Source: Geomonas oryzisoli
GTDB lineage: Bacteria; Desulfobacterota; Desulfuromonadia; Geobacterales; Geobacteraceae
Reading direction: 5' to 3'
DNA: 64,000 nucleotides
Assembly: GCF_018986915.1 (NCBI RefSeq)
Contig: NZ_CP076723.1
Location: 1 to 64,000 of the forward strand
Below the pieces are notes generated by a model. It saw only the letters and a program-made list of their open reading frames with translations. It had not been told where the DNA came from and made no database searches. The position numbers and the translations under genes are program-made. Shown here in pieces: positions 24,555 through 33,534 of the stretch; within the stretch, counting starts at the first letter, position 1, and each line of letters opens with the position of its first letter.

Positions 24555-26327
24555 CTACCGGCGCGACGTCGCCCAAAGCTCGGCCAGCACCGTTTCCAGT
24601 TCCCGCGTGACCCCCACCGCATCCAGAAGCGGCGAGCGCCGCAGTCTCTCACGGGCACCCGCCCGGAACTCCCGCAGCGTCTCCCGGTCGCGCGCCACCT
24701 GGCGCGCCATGTCCACGAAGGCCGCTTCGCTCTGGGTAACCAGGTCGGCCAGGCCGCAGTTGGTGAGCAGGCTCGCGCCGGTGCGCGAACAGTGGCGCTC
24801 GCCGGAGAGCGAGATCACCGGGACCCCCATCCAGAGGGCCTCGCAGGTCGTGGTGGTGCCGTTGTAGGGGAAGGTGTCCAGCGCGATGTCGACGCGCCGG
24901 TACTGCTCCAGGTGCTCCCGGGTGCCGGGCTGGCCCGGGTCGAGCTCGATACGCCCGGCCGCCACCCCCTGCTCCCGGAACCGGTCCAGGATGCGCCGGC
25001 GCACCCCCTGGTCCGCCAGCGGCTTCGCCTTCAGGAGCAGGCGCGCGTCGGCGACCTCCCGCAGCAGGCGGCCCCAGAGCGCGATCATCTCCGGGGTGAC
25101 CTTGGAGAGGTTGTTGAACGAGCCGAAGGTGATGTAGCCGTTGGCGCCGCAGGGGGGCGGAACCAGGTCCGGGGCCTCGGCCGGGGGGAGGTAGCAGCAG
25201 AAGGAGCGGGGGAGCCGCAGCAGCCGCTCGCTGTGCAGGCGGTCTCCCGCCCCCGGCGGGTCGGCCAGGGCGTCGGTGATGCGGTAGTCCATGGCCTTCA
25301 GGCCGGTGGTGTCCGGGTAGCCGATCCAGGTGACCTGGATCGGGGCGGGACGGCGGCAGAAGACGGGGAGCCGGCTGCCGGAGGTGTGCCCCGCCAGGTC
25401 GAACAGGATGTCGATGCCGTCCCGGGCGATCAGGGCGGCGGCGTTGTGGTCGGTGAGGCCGTGGATGTCGCGCCACTGGTCGGCGACCCCCTGCAGGCGC
25501 TGCGTGGTCGCGTCGGGCGTGGCGACGTTCGCGTAGCAGAAGATCTCGAAGCGGTCGCGGTCGTGCTGCCTGAGCACCGGCTCGATGAAGCTCGCCACGG
25601 CGTGCCCCCGGAAGTCGGGGGAGAGGTAGCCGATCCTGATGCGGTCGCCGGGAGCGGGACGGACGTGGTCCGGTTCCCGGGGCGGGCGGAAGGGGCGGCT
25701 GCGCGCCGCGCTCAAGTGCTCGGCGTAAATATGGCGCCGGCTGAACTGCGGCGCGTAGTGCAGGGCGAAGAGGAGGTTCTGCCGGGCGTCCAGGTGGTCC
25801 GGGTCGAGACGCAGCGTCTCCCGGTAGGCCGCCACCGCCTCGAGGCTCCTCCCCTGCGCGTGCAGCACGTTGGCGAGGTTGTAGGTGAGGCGCACCGAGT
25901 CGGGGGCGAGCTCGATCCCTTCACGCAGCACCAGCTCGGCCTCGCTCAGGCGCAGCGCCTCCTTCAGGAGCAGGGCGAGGTTGATGCGGGCCTCGCTGAA
26001 AGAGGGGTCGACCCGCAGCGCGGCGGCGAAGGCCGCCGCTGCCCGTTCCAGCTCACCGAGCTGCCGCAGCGCGCCCCCCAGGGCGTTCAGGGCCTTCGTG
26101 TTCTCCGGCTCCAGCGCGAGCGTCCGGGCCAGCAGCTCGGCCGCCTCCCGCGGCAGGCCGTCTTCCCCTTTGAGCACCGCCAACAGGTAACAGGCGCCGG
26201 CGCAGCCGGGTTCCTGGCGCACCAGCTCTTCGAGCCGGGCGCGCGCCTCCTCCTGCATCCCCTTGCGCAGCAGGAGTTCCACGTACTTGAGCTGTGCCTG
26301 GCTTGGTGCCGATTGCTCCGAGGCCAT
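24555..26327 (-). CDS. TPR-containing O-GlcNAc-transferase-like glycosyltransferase (GT41/SPINDLY family)
   Basis: 590 aa. Residues ~10-210 are TPRs (NLANVLHAQGRSLEAVAAYRETLRLDPD). The GT41 catalytic region follows: IGYLSPDFRGHAV, IDILFDLAGHTSGSRLPVF, PIQVTWIGYP, TFGSFNNLSKVTPEMI and the UDP-binding LDTFPYNGTTTTCEALWMGVPV. Such enzymes glycosylate Ser/Thr of proteins in the cytoplasm. The start at 26327 was chosen because MASEQSAPSQAQLKY begins the TPR region and GGAGGTGACC precedes it. The stop of the upstream gene is two bases away. It is the last gene of the long operon. Confidence 0.92.
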   Translation of the reverse strand: MASEQSAPSQAQLKYVELLLRKGMQEEARARLEELVRQEPGCAGACYLLAVLKGEDGLPREAAELLARTLALEPENTKALNALGGALRQLGELERAAAAFAAALRVDPSFSEARINLALLLKEALRLSEAELVLREGIELAPDSVRLTYNLANVLHAQGRSLEAVAAYRETLRLDPDHLDARQNLLFALHYAPQFSRRHIYAEHLSAARSRPFRPPREPDHVRPAPGDRIRIGYLSPDFRGHAVASFIEPVLRQHDRDRFEIFCYANVATPDATTQRLQGVADQWRDIHGLTDHNAAALIARDGIDILFDLAGHTSGSRLPVFCRRPAPIQVTWIGYPDTTGLKAMDYRITDALADPPGAGDRLHSERLLRLPRSFCCYLPPAEAPDLVPPPCGANGYITFGSFNNLSKVTPEMIALWGRLLREVADARLLLKAKPLADQGVRRRILDRFREQGVAAGRIELDPGQPGTREHLEQYRRVDIALDTFPYNGTTTTCEALWMGVPVISLSGERHCSRTGASLLTNCGLADLVTQSEAAFVDMARQVARDRETLREFRAGARERLRRSPLLDAVGVTRELETVLAELWATSRR

Positions 26328-26329
26328 GG

Positions 26330-29300
26330 TCACCTCCGGTACAGGGTGAGCTGGCGCAGGTAGTCGAGCCGGGTGCCGAAGAGCCGGCAGGTGCCCGGCG
26401 CCCAGGTCTTCATCTGCGCCACGGCGAGCGAGACGTTGGAGAGCCCGTTGCCCAGGAAGCGGTCGCAGCGGGCGGCGAGCAGGGTGTCGATGAGTACCTC
26501 TTCCCCCAGCGCCCGGCGGCTCGCCTGCTTCTGGTAGTGCACCCCCTGCAGGTTGGCGGTGCGGGTCGAGACGGTGTAGACGAGCCGGCTCCCGAAGCGC
26601 TCGCGGTACTGCGCGAGGATCCTGTCGTCGTCGGTGCTGAGGAAGATGCGCGCCTGCGGCTGGTCGCGCAAAAGCCGCTCCAGCTCGGGAAGGTAGAGGG
26701 CGTTCAGCCGGGCGAGGCCGGGGTCCTCGCCGACCTTGTCGCCACCTCTCACGTGCAGCGCGAGCGCGGGCGCGCCGGCCAGGTGCTCGCGGTAAAAGGC
26801 GTCCACCCGTTCCAGGATGCGCGGCTGCACGGCGAGGTAGCGCCGGTACAGGTAGAGGTAGAGCTCGGCCGTGCTGAGCCCGTGCAGCGGATGACCGGCC
26901 GGGATCCAGGGGGCCAAGTCGTTGACCGCGTAGTGGAAATCGCTCACCACGACCTCTTCCTGGCGCTCGAGGCTCCAGAGCGCGGAACAGCGGGACCAGG
27001 GGCCGTCGAACTTGGCGAGGTTCTCGTGGCGCACGTTGTCGCGCTGCCACTTGGGCGGATAGAAGCTGCGCCGGCGCGAGATCAGGTCGTTCATGGTGAC
27101 CGTGGAGACCGGCTCGAAGAAACGGTTGAAGGCGTTCTCCAGCGGATCGTCGCTGAAGAGCGAGTTGGCCCCCCAGTGCACCACCGGGGTGCGGCCGGTG
27201 ATCTCGGCGAGCAGGAGCTGCCCCAGCACGTGGTTCACGTCGCTCCAGAAGCCGTAGCCCCAGGCCTTGATCAGCAAAAGGCGCTCCCCCTTCGCTTCCG
27301 GCGCCGGGAGCTGCGCCCCCTCCTGCGCCTTCACCAGCAGGATGCGGGTGGCGCGCGAGTCATCCCCCTGCTCCAGGGCGCGGGAGAAGGCCTCCACCGC
27401 CGCGGCCGGCTGTCCGACGGCGAGGGCGACTTCGCCCAGGGTGCGGCTCACGCGTGGGCTTCGATACCCGCGGTCCCCGAGGTAGCGGCAGATGAGGTCC
27501 GCCGGGGTCACGAGCCCTGCGCTGCAGAGGAGCTCGGCGCAGTCGGCCAGGGTGTCGCTCGCGATCGGTTCGGCGTTCTCCTCCCGTCCCTCCTCGCGTG
27601 CCAGGGCGCGTGCCTGGTCCGCCGCGGTCAGTGCGTCCAGCGCCTCCTGGATATCGCCCAGCGCCGACCGCTCCCCGCCGCGCAGGGCCTCCAGGAAGCG
27701 CTGCAGCGCTAAGTCAGGCTCTCCCTGCCGCAACAGCTCGCGCCCCTCGACCCTCGGATCCGCGGCGGGGGCGGGATGGCTGCGGCACCACTTTTCCCAG
27801 ACCTCGCTCAGCGCGGCCTCCAGGGTGCGGGTGAATCCGGCGCCGTCGGTGAGGGGGGAGGCGGCCATCCGGTCGCGCAGGGTCTGCCTGAGCTCTCCGA
27901 GCCGGGCGCGGTCCTGGGCGAGGGCCGCGGCGCCGGCAACAAAGGCCCCCGCTTCCTGCACCGCCAGGGCGTCCAGCCCCAGGGCGTGCAGCAGGGACGC
28001 CCCCACCCGCGAGCGGTGCGTCGTCCCCGAGAGGGTCAGCACCGGGACCCCCATCCAGAGCGCCTCGCAGGTCGTGGTGGTGCCGTTGTAGGGGAAGGTG
28101 TCCAGGGCGAGGTCGACCCGGCCGTAGAGGGCGAGGTGGTCGCGGTAGGAGGGGGTGTTGCCGGTCAGCTCGAGCCGTTCCGGGGCGATGCCCCGCTCGG
28201 CGAAGGCGTCCAGCAGGTGCTGCCTCGTTTCGGGGCAGGCAAAGGAGTACCCCTTGAGCAGCAGGCGCGAGCCGGGCACCGCGCGCAGCACGTCGGCCCA
28301 CAGGGCGACGGTCTCCGGCGTGATCTTGGCGGGGTTGTTGAAGGAGCCGAAGGTGACCCGTCCCGCGGCGAGGCAGGGAAGATCGGCAACCGCAGGTGCC
28401 TCCTCGGGGGGGGCGAAGCAGGAGAAGGTGCCGGGCAGCCTGATCAGCTCCTCGCTGTGGTAGCGCTCGGTGGCGCCGGGGGGATCGCAGACGGCGTCGC
28501 TGATGCGGTAGTCCATGGTGGTGAGCCCGGTGCTGAAGGGGTAGCCAATCCAGGTGATCTGCACCGGCGCCGGCTTGCGGGCGAAGAGCGGCAGCCGGTT
28601 TCCCGCCGAGTGGCCGGAGAGGTCGACCAGGATGTCGATGCCGTCCTCGGCGATGAGCCGGTCCACGGCGTCGTCCGGCAGCCCCGCGATGCTGACGAAA
28701 CGGTCGCACCGTGCGGCGAGGCGCGCGCTTTTCCCGTCGGGGACGGAGACGTTGGAGTAGCAGAAGACGCGGAAACGCTCCCGGTCGTGGTGGGCCAGCA
28801 CCGGCTCGATGAAGCGCGCCACGGCGTGCTCCCGGAAGTCGGCGGAGACGTACCCCACGTGCACCACCCGGTCCGGCTCCGGCGCGTTGTCGTGGCGCCG
28901 GGGGGGGAAGCGGTGTGCCGCGCCGAAGGCGGCATGCTCGGCGAAGACGGTCACCTCGGCGCTGCCGGCCTGGTAGAGCAGGGCGAACAGCAGCGAGCTG
29001 TGCACCTCGGCGTTGTCCGGCGCCAGCCGCAGCGCCGCCCGGTAGTGCTCCAGCGCCTCCCGGTGCCGCCCCTGCGACTTGAGCACGTTGGCCAGGTTGT
29101 GGTGCGCCTCGGGGTAGTTGGGGCGCAGCCTGAGCGCCTCGCGCAGGGAGCGGATCGCCGCGCCGCCGTTGCCGAAGCGCTCGAGCAGGATGCCGAGGTT
29201 GCTGTGCGGGTCGGGATAGCGGGGATCGAGGCGGATCGCCGCCAGGAAGCTGTCCCGCGCCTCCTCGCCGCGCCCCAGGGCGCTCAGGGCGAGCCCGAGG

Positions 29301-29641
29301 TTGTTGCGCAAGCCCGCGTTGTCGGGGGCGAGGCGGCAGGCCTCCTCCAGCGCCTGCGCGGCCTCTTCCATGCGCCCCAGCCGGGCCAGGGCGAAACCGT
29401 GGTTCCCGTGCGCTTCGCTCCACTGGGGTGCCAGCTGCGTCGCCCGCTCGAAGTGCGGCAGCGCCTCCCCCGGCCCGTAGAGCCGGTCCAGGGTGCACCC
29501 CAGGTTGAAGCTCGCCTGGGCGAAATACGGGTCGAGCTGCAGCACGCGCCGGTAGCGTTCGGCGGCGCCGGAAAGGTCGCCGGCGGCGAACAGGGCGTTG
29601 GCGGCCGCGAAGACCTCTTTCAGACTCTGTGACTCGGTCAT
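26330..29641 (-). CDS. Fusion of TPR-OGT (GT41) with a GT23-like fucosyltransferase domain
   Basis: 1103 aa. Residues ~1-255 are TPRs. Residues ~258-610 form a GT41 domain closely like the 24555 product (HVGYVSADFREHAVARFIEP; LDTFPYNGTTTTCEALWMGVPV). A helical linker follows. Residues ~780-1103 resemble NodZ/FUT8-type alpha-1,6-fucosyltransferases (GT23): KAWGYGFWSDVNHVLGQLL, LHVRGGDKVGEDPG, IFLSTDDDRILAQY and DRFLGNGLSNVSLAV. The start at 29641 overlaps the preceding stop (ATGA). The GT23 assignment is by motif only; the enzyme may transfer another deoxy-sugar. Confidence 0.85.
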   Translation of the reverse strand: MTESQSLKEVFAAANALFAAGDLSGAAERYRRVLQLDPYFAQASFNLGCTLDRLYGPGEALPHFERATQLAPQWSEAHGNHGFALARLGRMEEAAQALEEACRLAPDNAGLRNNLGLALSALGRGEEARDSFLAAIRLDPRYPDPHSNLGILLERFGNGGAAIRSLREALRLRPNYPEAHHNLANVLKSQGRHREALEHYRAALRLAPDNAEVHSSLLFALLYQAGSAEVTVFAEHAAFGAAHRFPPRRHDNAPEPDRVVHVGYVSADFREHAVARFIEPVLAHHDRERFRVFCYSNVSVPDGKSARLAARCDRFVSIAGLPDDAVDRLIAEDGIDILVDLSGHSAGNRLPLFARKPAPVQITWIGYPFSTGLTTMDYRISDAVCDPPGATERYHSEELIRLPGTFSCFAPPEEAPAVADLPCLAAGRVTFGSFNNPAKITPETVALWADVLRAVPGSRLLLKGYSFACPETRQHLLDAFAERGIAPERLELTGNTPSYRDHLALYGRVDLALDTFPYNGTTTTCEALWMGVPVLTLSGTTHRSRVGASLLHALGLDALAVQEAGAFVAGAAALAQDRARLGELRQTLRDRMAASPLTDGAGFTRTLEAALSEVWEKWCRSHPAPAADPRVEGRELLRQGEPDLALQRFLEALRGGERSALGDIQEALDALTAADQARALAREEGREENAEPIASDTLADCAELLCSAGLVTPADLICRYLGDRGYRSPRVSRTLGEVALAVGQPAAAVEAFSRALEQGDDSRATRILLVKAQEGAQLPAPEAKGERLLLIKAWGYGFWSDVNHVLGQLLLAEITGRTPVVHWGANSLFSDDPLENAFNRFFEPVSTVTMNDLISRRRSFYPPKWQRDNVRHENLAKFDGPWSRCSALWSLERQEEVVVSDFHYAVNDLAPWIPAGHPLHGLSTAELYLYLYRRYLAVQPRILERVDAFYREHLAGAPALALHVRGGDKVGEDPGLARLNALYLPELERLLRDQPQARIFLSTDDDRILAQYRERFGSRLVYTVSTRTANLQGVHYQKQASRRALGEEVLIDTLLAARCDRFLGNGLSNVSLAVAQMKTWAPGTCRLFGTRLDYLRQLTLYRR

Positions 29642-32600
29642 GGCCGTCTCCCCGCCTGGAGCTGCGCGGCCAGCTCGGTCAGTGGTGCGGCCAGGTGTCC
29701 CTGCGCCCCCCTCATGAGCCCGGCGGCGTACTCGTTCAAAAAGTCGCTGCAGTCGAAGTGCTGCGCCGCCAGGCGCGCCACCTCGGCCTCGCCCGCCGCG
29801 CGCTCCCCCTCCAGCAGCAGACAGACGGCATGGAGGGAACGGGCGGCCGGGTAGTCGGGCCACGTGCGCAGCATGTCGCGGCAGCGCGCCAGCGCCGTGC
29901 CGGTGTCACCCAGGTAGAGCTCGCACTTGGCCAGGTTGAAGGCGGCCTCCTTAAGCTCCGGGGCAAGCTCCGCCCCCTTCAGGGCATGGGCCTTGGCCCG
30001 GCCGTAATCCCCGCAGGTGAGGTAGATGTAGCCCAGGTTGAACCAGGCCTCGGCGTGGTCAGGCTTGTCCCGGAGCAGCCGGTGCCAGAGTTCCTCCGCT
30101 TCCCGGTACAGCCCCAGTTCCGTGGCCTGGCGGGCTAGCTCCGCGACCGCCTCGTGGCTCGCGCCGCTCTCCTCGAGCTTTTGCACCCCCAGGCGGTAGT
30201 AGAGCTCCTGCTTGGCCCGGCAGGACGCCTGGTCCAGCTTGCCGTAGTGGTGCACCGGGACGTCGCAGGCGTGGATCGGGACCTCCGCGCGGACCAGGGC
30301 CGGCTCCAGGAGCTCGTGCACCGCCCCCTCGAAGCAAAGCCCCGGCAGGTTGGGGAACAGGCGCACCTTGTCGCTGGGCGTCCACCCGAGGCCACGCTCC
30401 TGGTCCGGGTATTCGCCGCAGTTGGCGACCCAGCCGCGCCGGGCGATCTCGTCGGTGTAGTTCCGGGTGGTGAAGGACCAGGCCACCTTCTCCCCGCGCG
30501 CGGCGAGGTCGGCCAGGGGCGCGAGGTCGTCGTGGGCCAGCACCTCGTCCGCGTCCAGCACCAGGATCCAGTCGGCCGCGGCCCTGGCGAGGGAGAAGTT
30601 CCTGGCCTCGGCGAAGCTCCCGGTCCAGGGAAAGTCGAACAGGCGCGCCCCGAAGATGCGGGCGATGTCGCGGGTCCGGTCGGTGGAACCGGTGTCGACC
30701 ACGACCAGCTCGTCGGCCAGCCCGCGCACCGAGTCGAGCGCGGCGGCGAGGTTATGCTCCTCGTTCTTGACGATCATGCAGAGCGAGACGCTGCCGGCGC
30801 CCCGTGCCGCGGGGGGCGGGTCGCCCGCCAGCACACGGATCTCAAGCGCGGCGTCGATGCCGGCCTCGTCCAGCCCGAAGCGGGCGGCGGCCCGCTCGAT
30901 CTCCCGGATCGCCTCGCCGTGGCGGGCGCTCCGGATCAGGAGCTCGATCAGGCCGTAGCAGAGCCCCTTGTGGTCCGGGTAGAGGGAGATCGCCTCGCGC
31001 AGGCGCTCCTCCTCCCGCGGCAGCGCGTCCAGCGCGGTGGCGTAGTCGTGGTAGCGCGACAGCGCGGCGAGCTCCAGCGGGTTCAGGACGAAGCCCCGCT
31101 CGGCGAGCATGAGCCCCTGCTCCCGTTCGCCCCGCTCCCACATGATCCCCGCCAGGAGGGGGTAGGCCCGGGCGCACCCCGGGTCGGCCACCAGGGCGTC
31201 GCGCAGCAGCTCTTCGGCACGTTCCGTCTCTCCCCCCTCCAGGGCCAGCGCCCCCTGCAGCGCGGCGACCTCGGGGAGGGCGGGGGCGAGGAGGAGGGCG
31301 CGCTCCAGCTCCGCCAGCGCCCGGTCGCGCTCGCCCAGCGCCCGGTGGCACTCTACCCGCAACAGGTGCGTCGCCGGCGCGTCCCCCGGCGGGGCCTGCC
31401 CCAGCACCTCGAGGGCGTCGCCGTGCCGCCCCGCCTCGGCCAGCACGCGGGCCAGGACGAGGTAGGGGGACGGGTCGCCGTCGGCCAGGCGCACCCCCTG
31501 TTCGATGAGAAGGTCCACCGCCTGCCGCAGTCGTCCCGCCTGCGCGAGCCGCACCCCCTCCAGCTCGGCCCGCCGCCGTACCAGCCGCGCGGCGATTCCC
31601 GGCTCGATGGCCCCCGGTTCCCACTTCCGGTCCAAGAGCGGAGCTTCCCGGCGCATCAGGAGCGCTTCGTCCCGGCTGCCGTAGCGGTGCACGAAGACGT
31701 CTCCCGCCGCCACGCAGCCGTACCCCTCAAGCCAGGCGCGCAGGCAGAAGTCGTCGGCCCAGGCGTCCGAGGCGAAGCTGCCGTCGGGCGCCCCGACCTC
31801 GTCCAAGAGCTCCCGCGGGAACAACAGGCAAAAGCCCGCCAGGCGCGGCACCGCGATGCGGCGGCCGTAGCGGGCGTCGGCGAAGTCATCGGCGCAGCGG
31901 TCGAGCTCGGCGAGGGTGCGGTAGGTGAGGCGGCCGCTCCCCTGCGCGCCGTGGGCCAGGTTGGTGATGGGGCCGCACAGCGCCGCCCCCGGCTCGCGGG
32001 TCAGCGCCTCCAGCATGCGGGAGAGCCAGCCGCGGGTGACCACGACGTCCCCCTGCACAAGGACCAGCTCCCTGCCGGTCGCCTCGTGCAGGCCGGCGCC
32101 GAACGCGGCCGCCGCGCTGCGCTCTCCGCAGTCGATGAAGAGGTGGGTGGCGCGCCCGGTGCAGAATTCCTGCATCCGGGCCAGGGCGGCCGCGTCGCCG
32201 CCGCGGGCGACCAGGACGACCTCGTGCGGCTCGGGGGTGTGCCGCTCGACGCTTTCCAGGCACTCGAGGGTGCAGGCGGCGTCGTCGCCCGCGAGCACCA
32301 CGATGGAGGTCAGGGGGCGCACCTTGGGGCGGAGCTCCCGCTCCAGGAAGGCGACGTTCTCCCGGGCCGGGGCGCAGTCCGGATTCACCTCCAGGGCGCG
32401 CCGGTAGTGCGGCAGGGCCGCCTGGTAGCGCTCCATGAGGATGAGGATCATCCCCGCGCACAGGTGCGCCTCCAGGTCGTCCGGGTCCGCCGTCAGGAAC
32501 GCGGTCTGGTGCTGCAGCGCCTGGTAAAGCTCGGTCTTCAGGAAGGAGAGGAGGCTGTCGCGGTAGGTATCGCAGCCGGGGGCGATGATGGCGGCCTTTT

Positions 32601-33534
32601 CGAAGTACTTCCTGGCGTGGCCGATCTCCCCTTTCTTGTAGAAGATGCGGGCCGCTTCCAGGTGGAAGCGGGGCGCGCGCGGGTGCCGCTTGCTGAAACG
32701 CTCCAGCTCCGGGCAGACGCCGGGCTCGCCCGCCTCCACGCGCGCGGCCAGGGCCTCGAACTCCTGCCACTGGTCCGGCTGAAGCTCCACCGGCGCGGGC
32801 GCGAACCGGGCGTAGCGGTCGCGGTACTCCCGCTGCACCTCCATGTACTCCAGGGTGGGGAGATCCCCCCTGCGGGAGACGGTCTCCTCGGAAAGCCAGT
32901 ACAGCCCCAGGAACTCCGGGACGTGGACGAATTCGTGCCTGAGCGCCGCGCGCAGCCAGAACTCGTAGTCCGCGGCGCTCTTGAAGCGCTCGTCGAAGTA
33001 GCCGATATCGTCGTGCAGCGACCTTCTCCAGAGCGGGAAGGGGCCGACGCAGCAGAGCTCCAGGAGGTCCAGCCGGTCGAACTCGGGCCAGTCGCGAAAG
33101 CCAAGGCGCTGGTGCCGCTCGAAGGTGCCGTTCTCCACATTGGTGATGCGCATGTCAGGGTAGGCGACCATGCACTCCGGGCGCTCCCTGAGCGCGCGCA
33201 CCAGGACCTCGTAGGCGTCCTTCCTGAGCCGGTCGTCCGTGTTGGCGTTGGCGAGGAACTCCCCTTTTGCCATGCGGATGCCGCGGTTCCAGGCCTGGTA
33301 CACCGTCTCGCGCCTGTCGGTGCGCAGGTAGCGGATGTTGTCGTAGCGCCCCTGGAACTCCTCCACGATGGCGCGCTCGTTGCCGGGCGAGGCGGAGTCG
33401 ATGACGATGATCTCCAGCTCGGGCGCGATGGTCTGCGCCTCCAGGTCCTCGAGCTTGCCGCGCAGGAAGCGCTCCGCGTTGTAGGTGGAGACGATGGCGG
33501 AGACCAGGTATCTGCGGGGCTTTGCTGCCGTCAC
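29638..33534 (-). CDS. Large protein with three GT2 glycosyltransferase domains and TPRs
   Basis: 1298 aa. GT2 domain A is at ~1-230 (VSAIVSTYNAERFLRGKL; ANTDDRLRKDA). A helical stretch follows. GT2-like domain B is at ~405-650 (LTSIVVLAGDDAACTLECL). TPRs follow, then GT2 domain C at ~910-1130 (VSLCMIVKNEEHNLAAALDSV; VVDTGSTDRT; LVLDADEV), then C-terminal TPRs. Domain C resembles TPR-associated SunS-like or WaaE-like GT2 enzymes. Four-base overlaps at both ends (ATGA) show tight translational coupling. No membrane segments, so it probably acts on a soluble or nucleotide-linked acceptor or a protein. Confidence 0.85.
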   Translation of the reverse strand: MTAAKPRRYLVSAIVSTYNAERFLRGKLEDLEAQTIAPELEIIVIDSASPGNERAIVEEFQGRYDNIRYLRTDRRETVYQAWNRGIRMAKGEFLANANTDDRLRKDAYEVLVRALRERPECMVAYPDMRITNVENGTFERHQRLGFRDWPEFDRLDLLELCCVGPFPLWRRSLHDDIGYFDERFKSAADYEFWLRAALRHEFVHVPEFLGLYWLSEETVSRRGDLPTLEYMEVQREYRDRYARFAPAPVELQPDQWQEFEALAARVEAGEPGVCPELERFSKRHPRAPRFHLEAARIFYKKGEIGHARKYFEKAAIIAPGCDTYRDSLLSFLKTELYQALQHQTAFLTADPDDLEAHLCAGMILILMERYQAALPHYRRALEVNPDCAPARENVAFLERELRPKVRPLTSIVVLAGDDAACTLECLESVERHTPEPHEVVLVARGGDAAALARMQEFCTGRATHLFIDCGERSAAAAFGAGLHEATGRELVLVQGDVVVTRGWLSRMLEALTREPGAALCGPITNLAHGAQGSGRLTYRTLAELDRCADDFADARYGRRIAVPRLAGFCLLFPRELLDEVGAPDGSFASDAWADDFCLRAWLEGYGCVAAGDVFVHRYGSRDEALLMRREAPLLDRKWEPGAIEPGIAARLVRRRAELEGVRLAQAGRLRQAVDLLIEQGVRLADGDPSPYLVLARVLAEAGRHGDALEVLGQAPPGDAPATHLLRVECHRALGERDRALAELERALLLAPALPEVAALQGALALEGGETERAEELLRDALVADPGCARAYPLLAGIMWERGEREQGLMLAERGFVLNPLELAALSRYHDYATALDALPREEERLREAISLYPDHKGLCYGLIELLIRSARHGEAIREIERAAARFGLDEAGIDAALEIRVLAGDPPPAARGAGSVSLCMIVKNEEHNLAAALDSVRGLADELVVVDTGSTDRTRDIARIFGARLFDFPWTGSFAEARNFSLARAAADWILVLDADEVLAHDDLAPLADLAARGEKVAWSFTTRNYTDEIARRGWVANCGEYPDQERGLGWTPSDKVRLFPNLPGLCFEGAVHELLEPALVRAEVPIHACDVPVHHYGKLDQASCRAKQELYYRLGVQKLEESGASHEAVAELARQATELGLYREAEELWHRLLRDKPDHAEAWFNLGYIYLTCGDYGRAKAHALKGAELAPELKEAAFNLAKCELYLGDTGTALARCRDMLRTWPDYPAARSLHAVCLLLEGERAAGEAEVARLAAQHFDCSDFLNEYAAGLMRGAQGHLAAPLTELAAQLQAGRRP

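Noticed and set aside
26328-27050. Extended N-terminus of the 24555 OGT gene
   Set aside because: The extra 241 codons overlap the upstream gene in another frame and are Arg/Pro/Ala-rich; the ATG at 26327 has a ribosome-binding site and starts a typical TPR protein.
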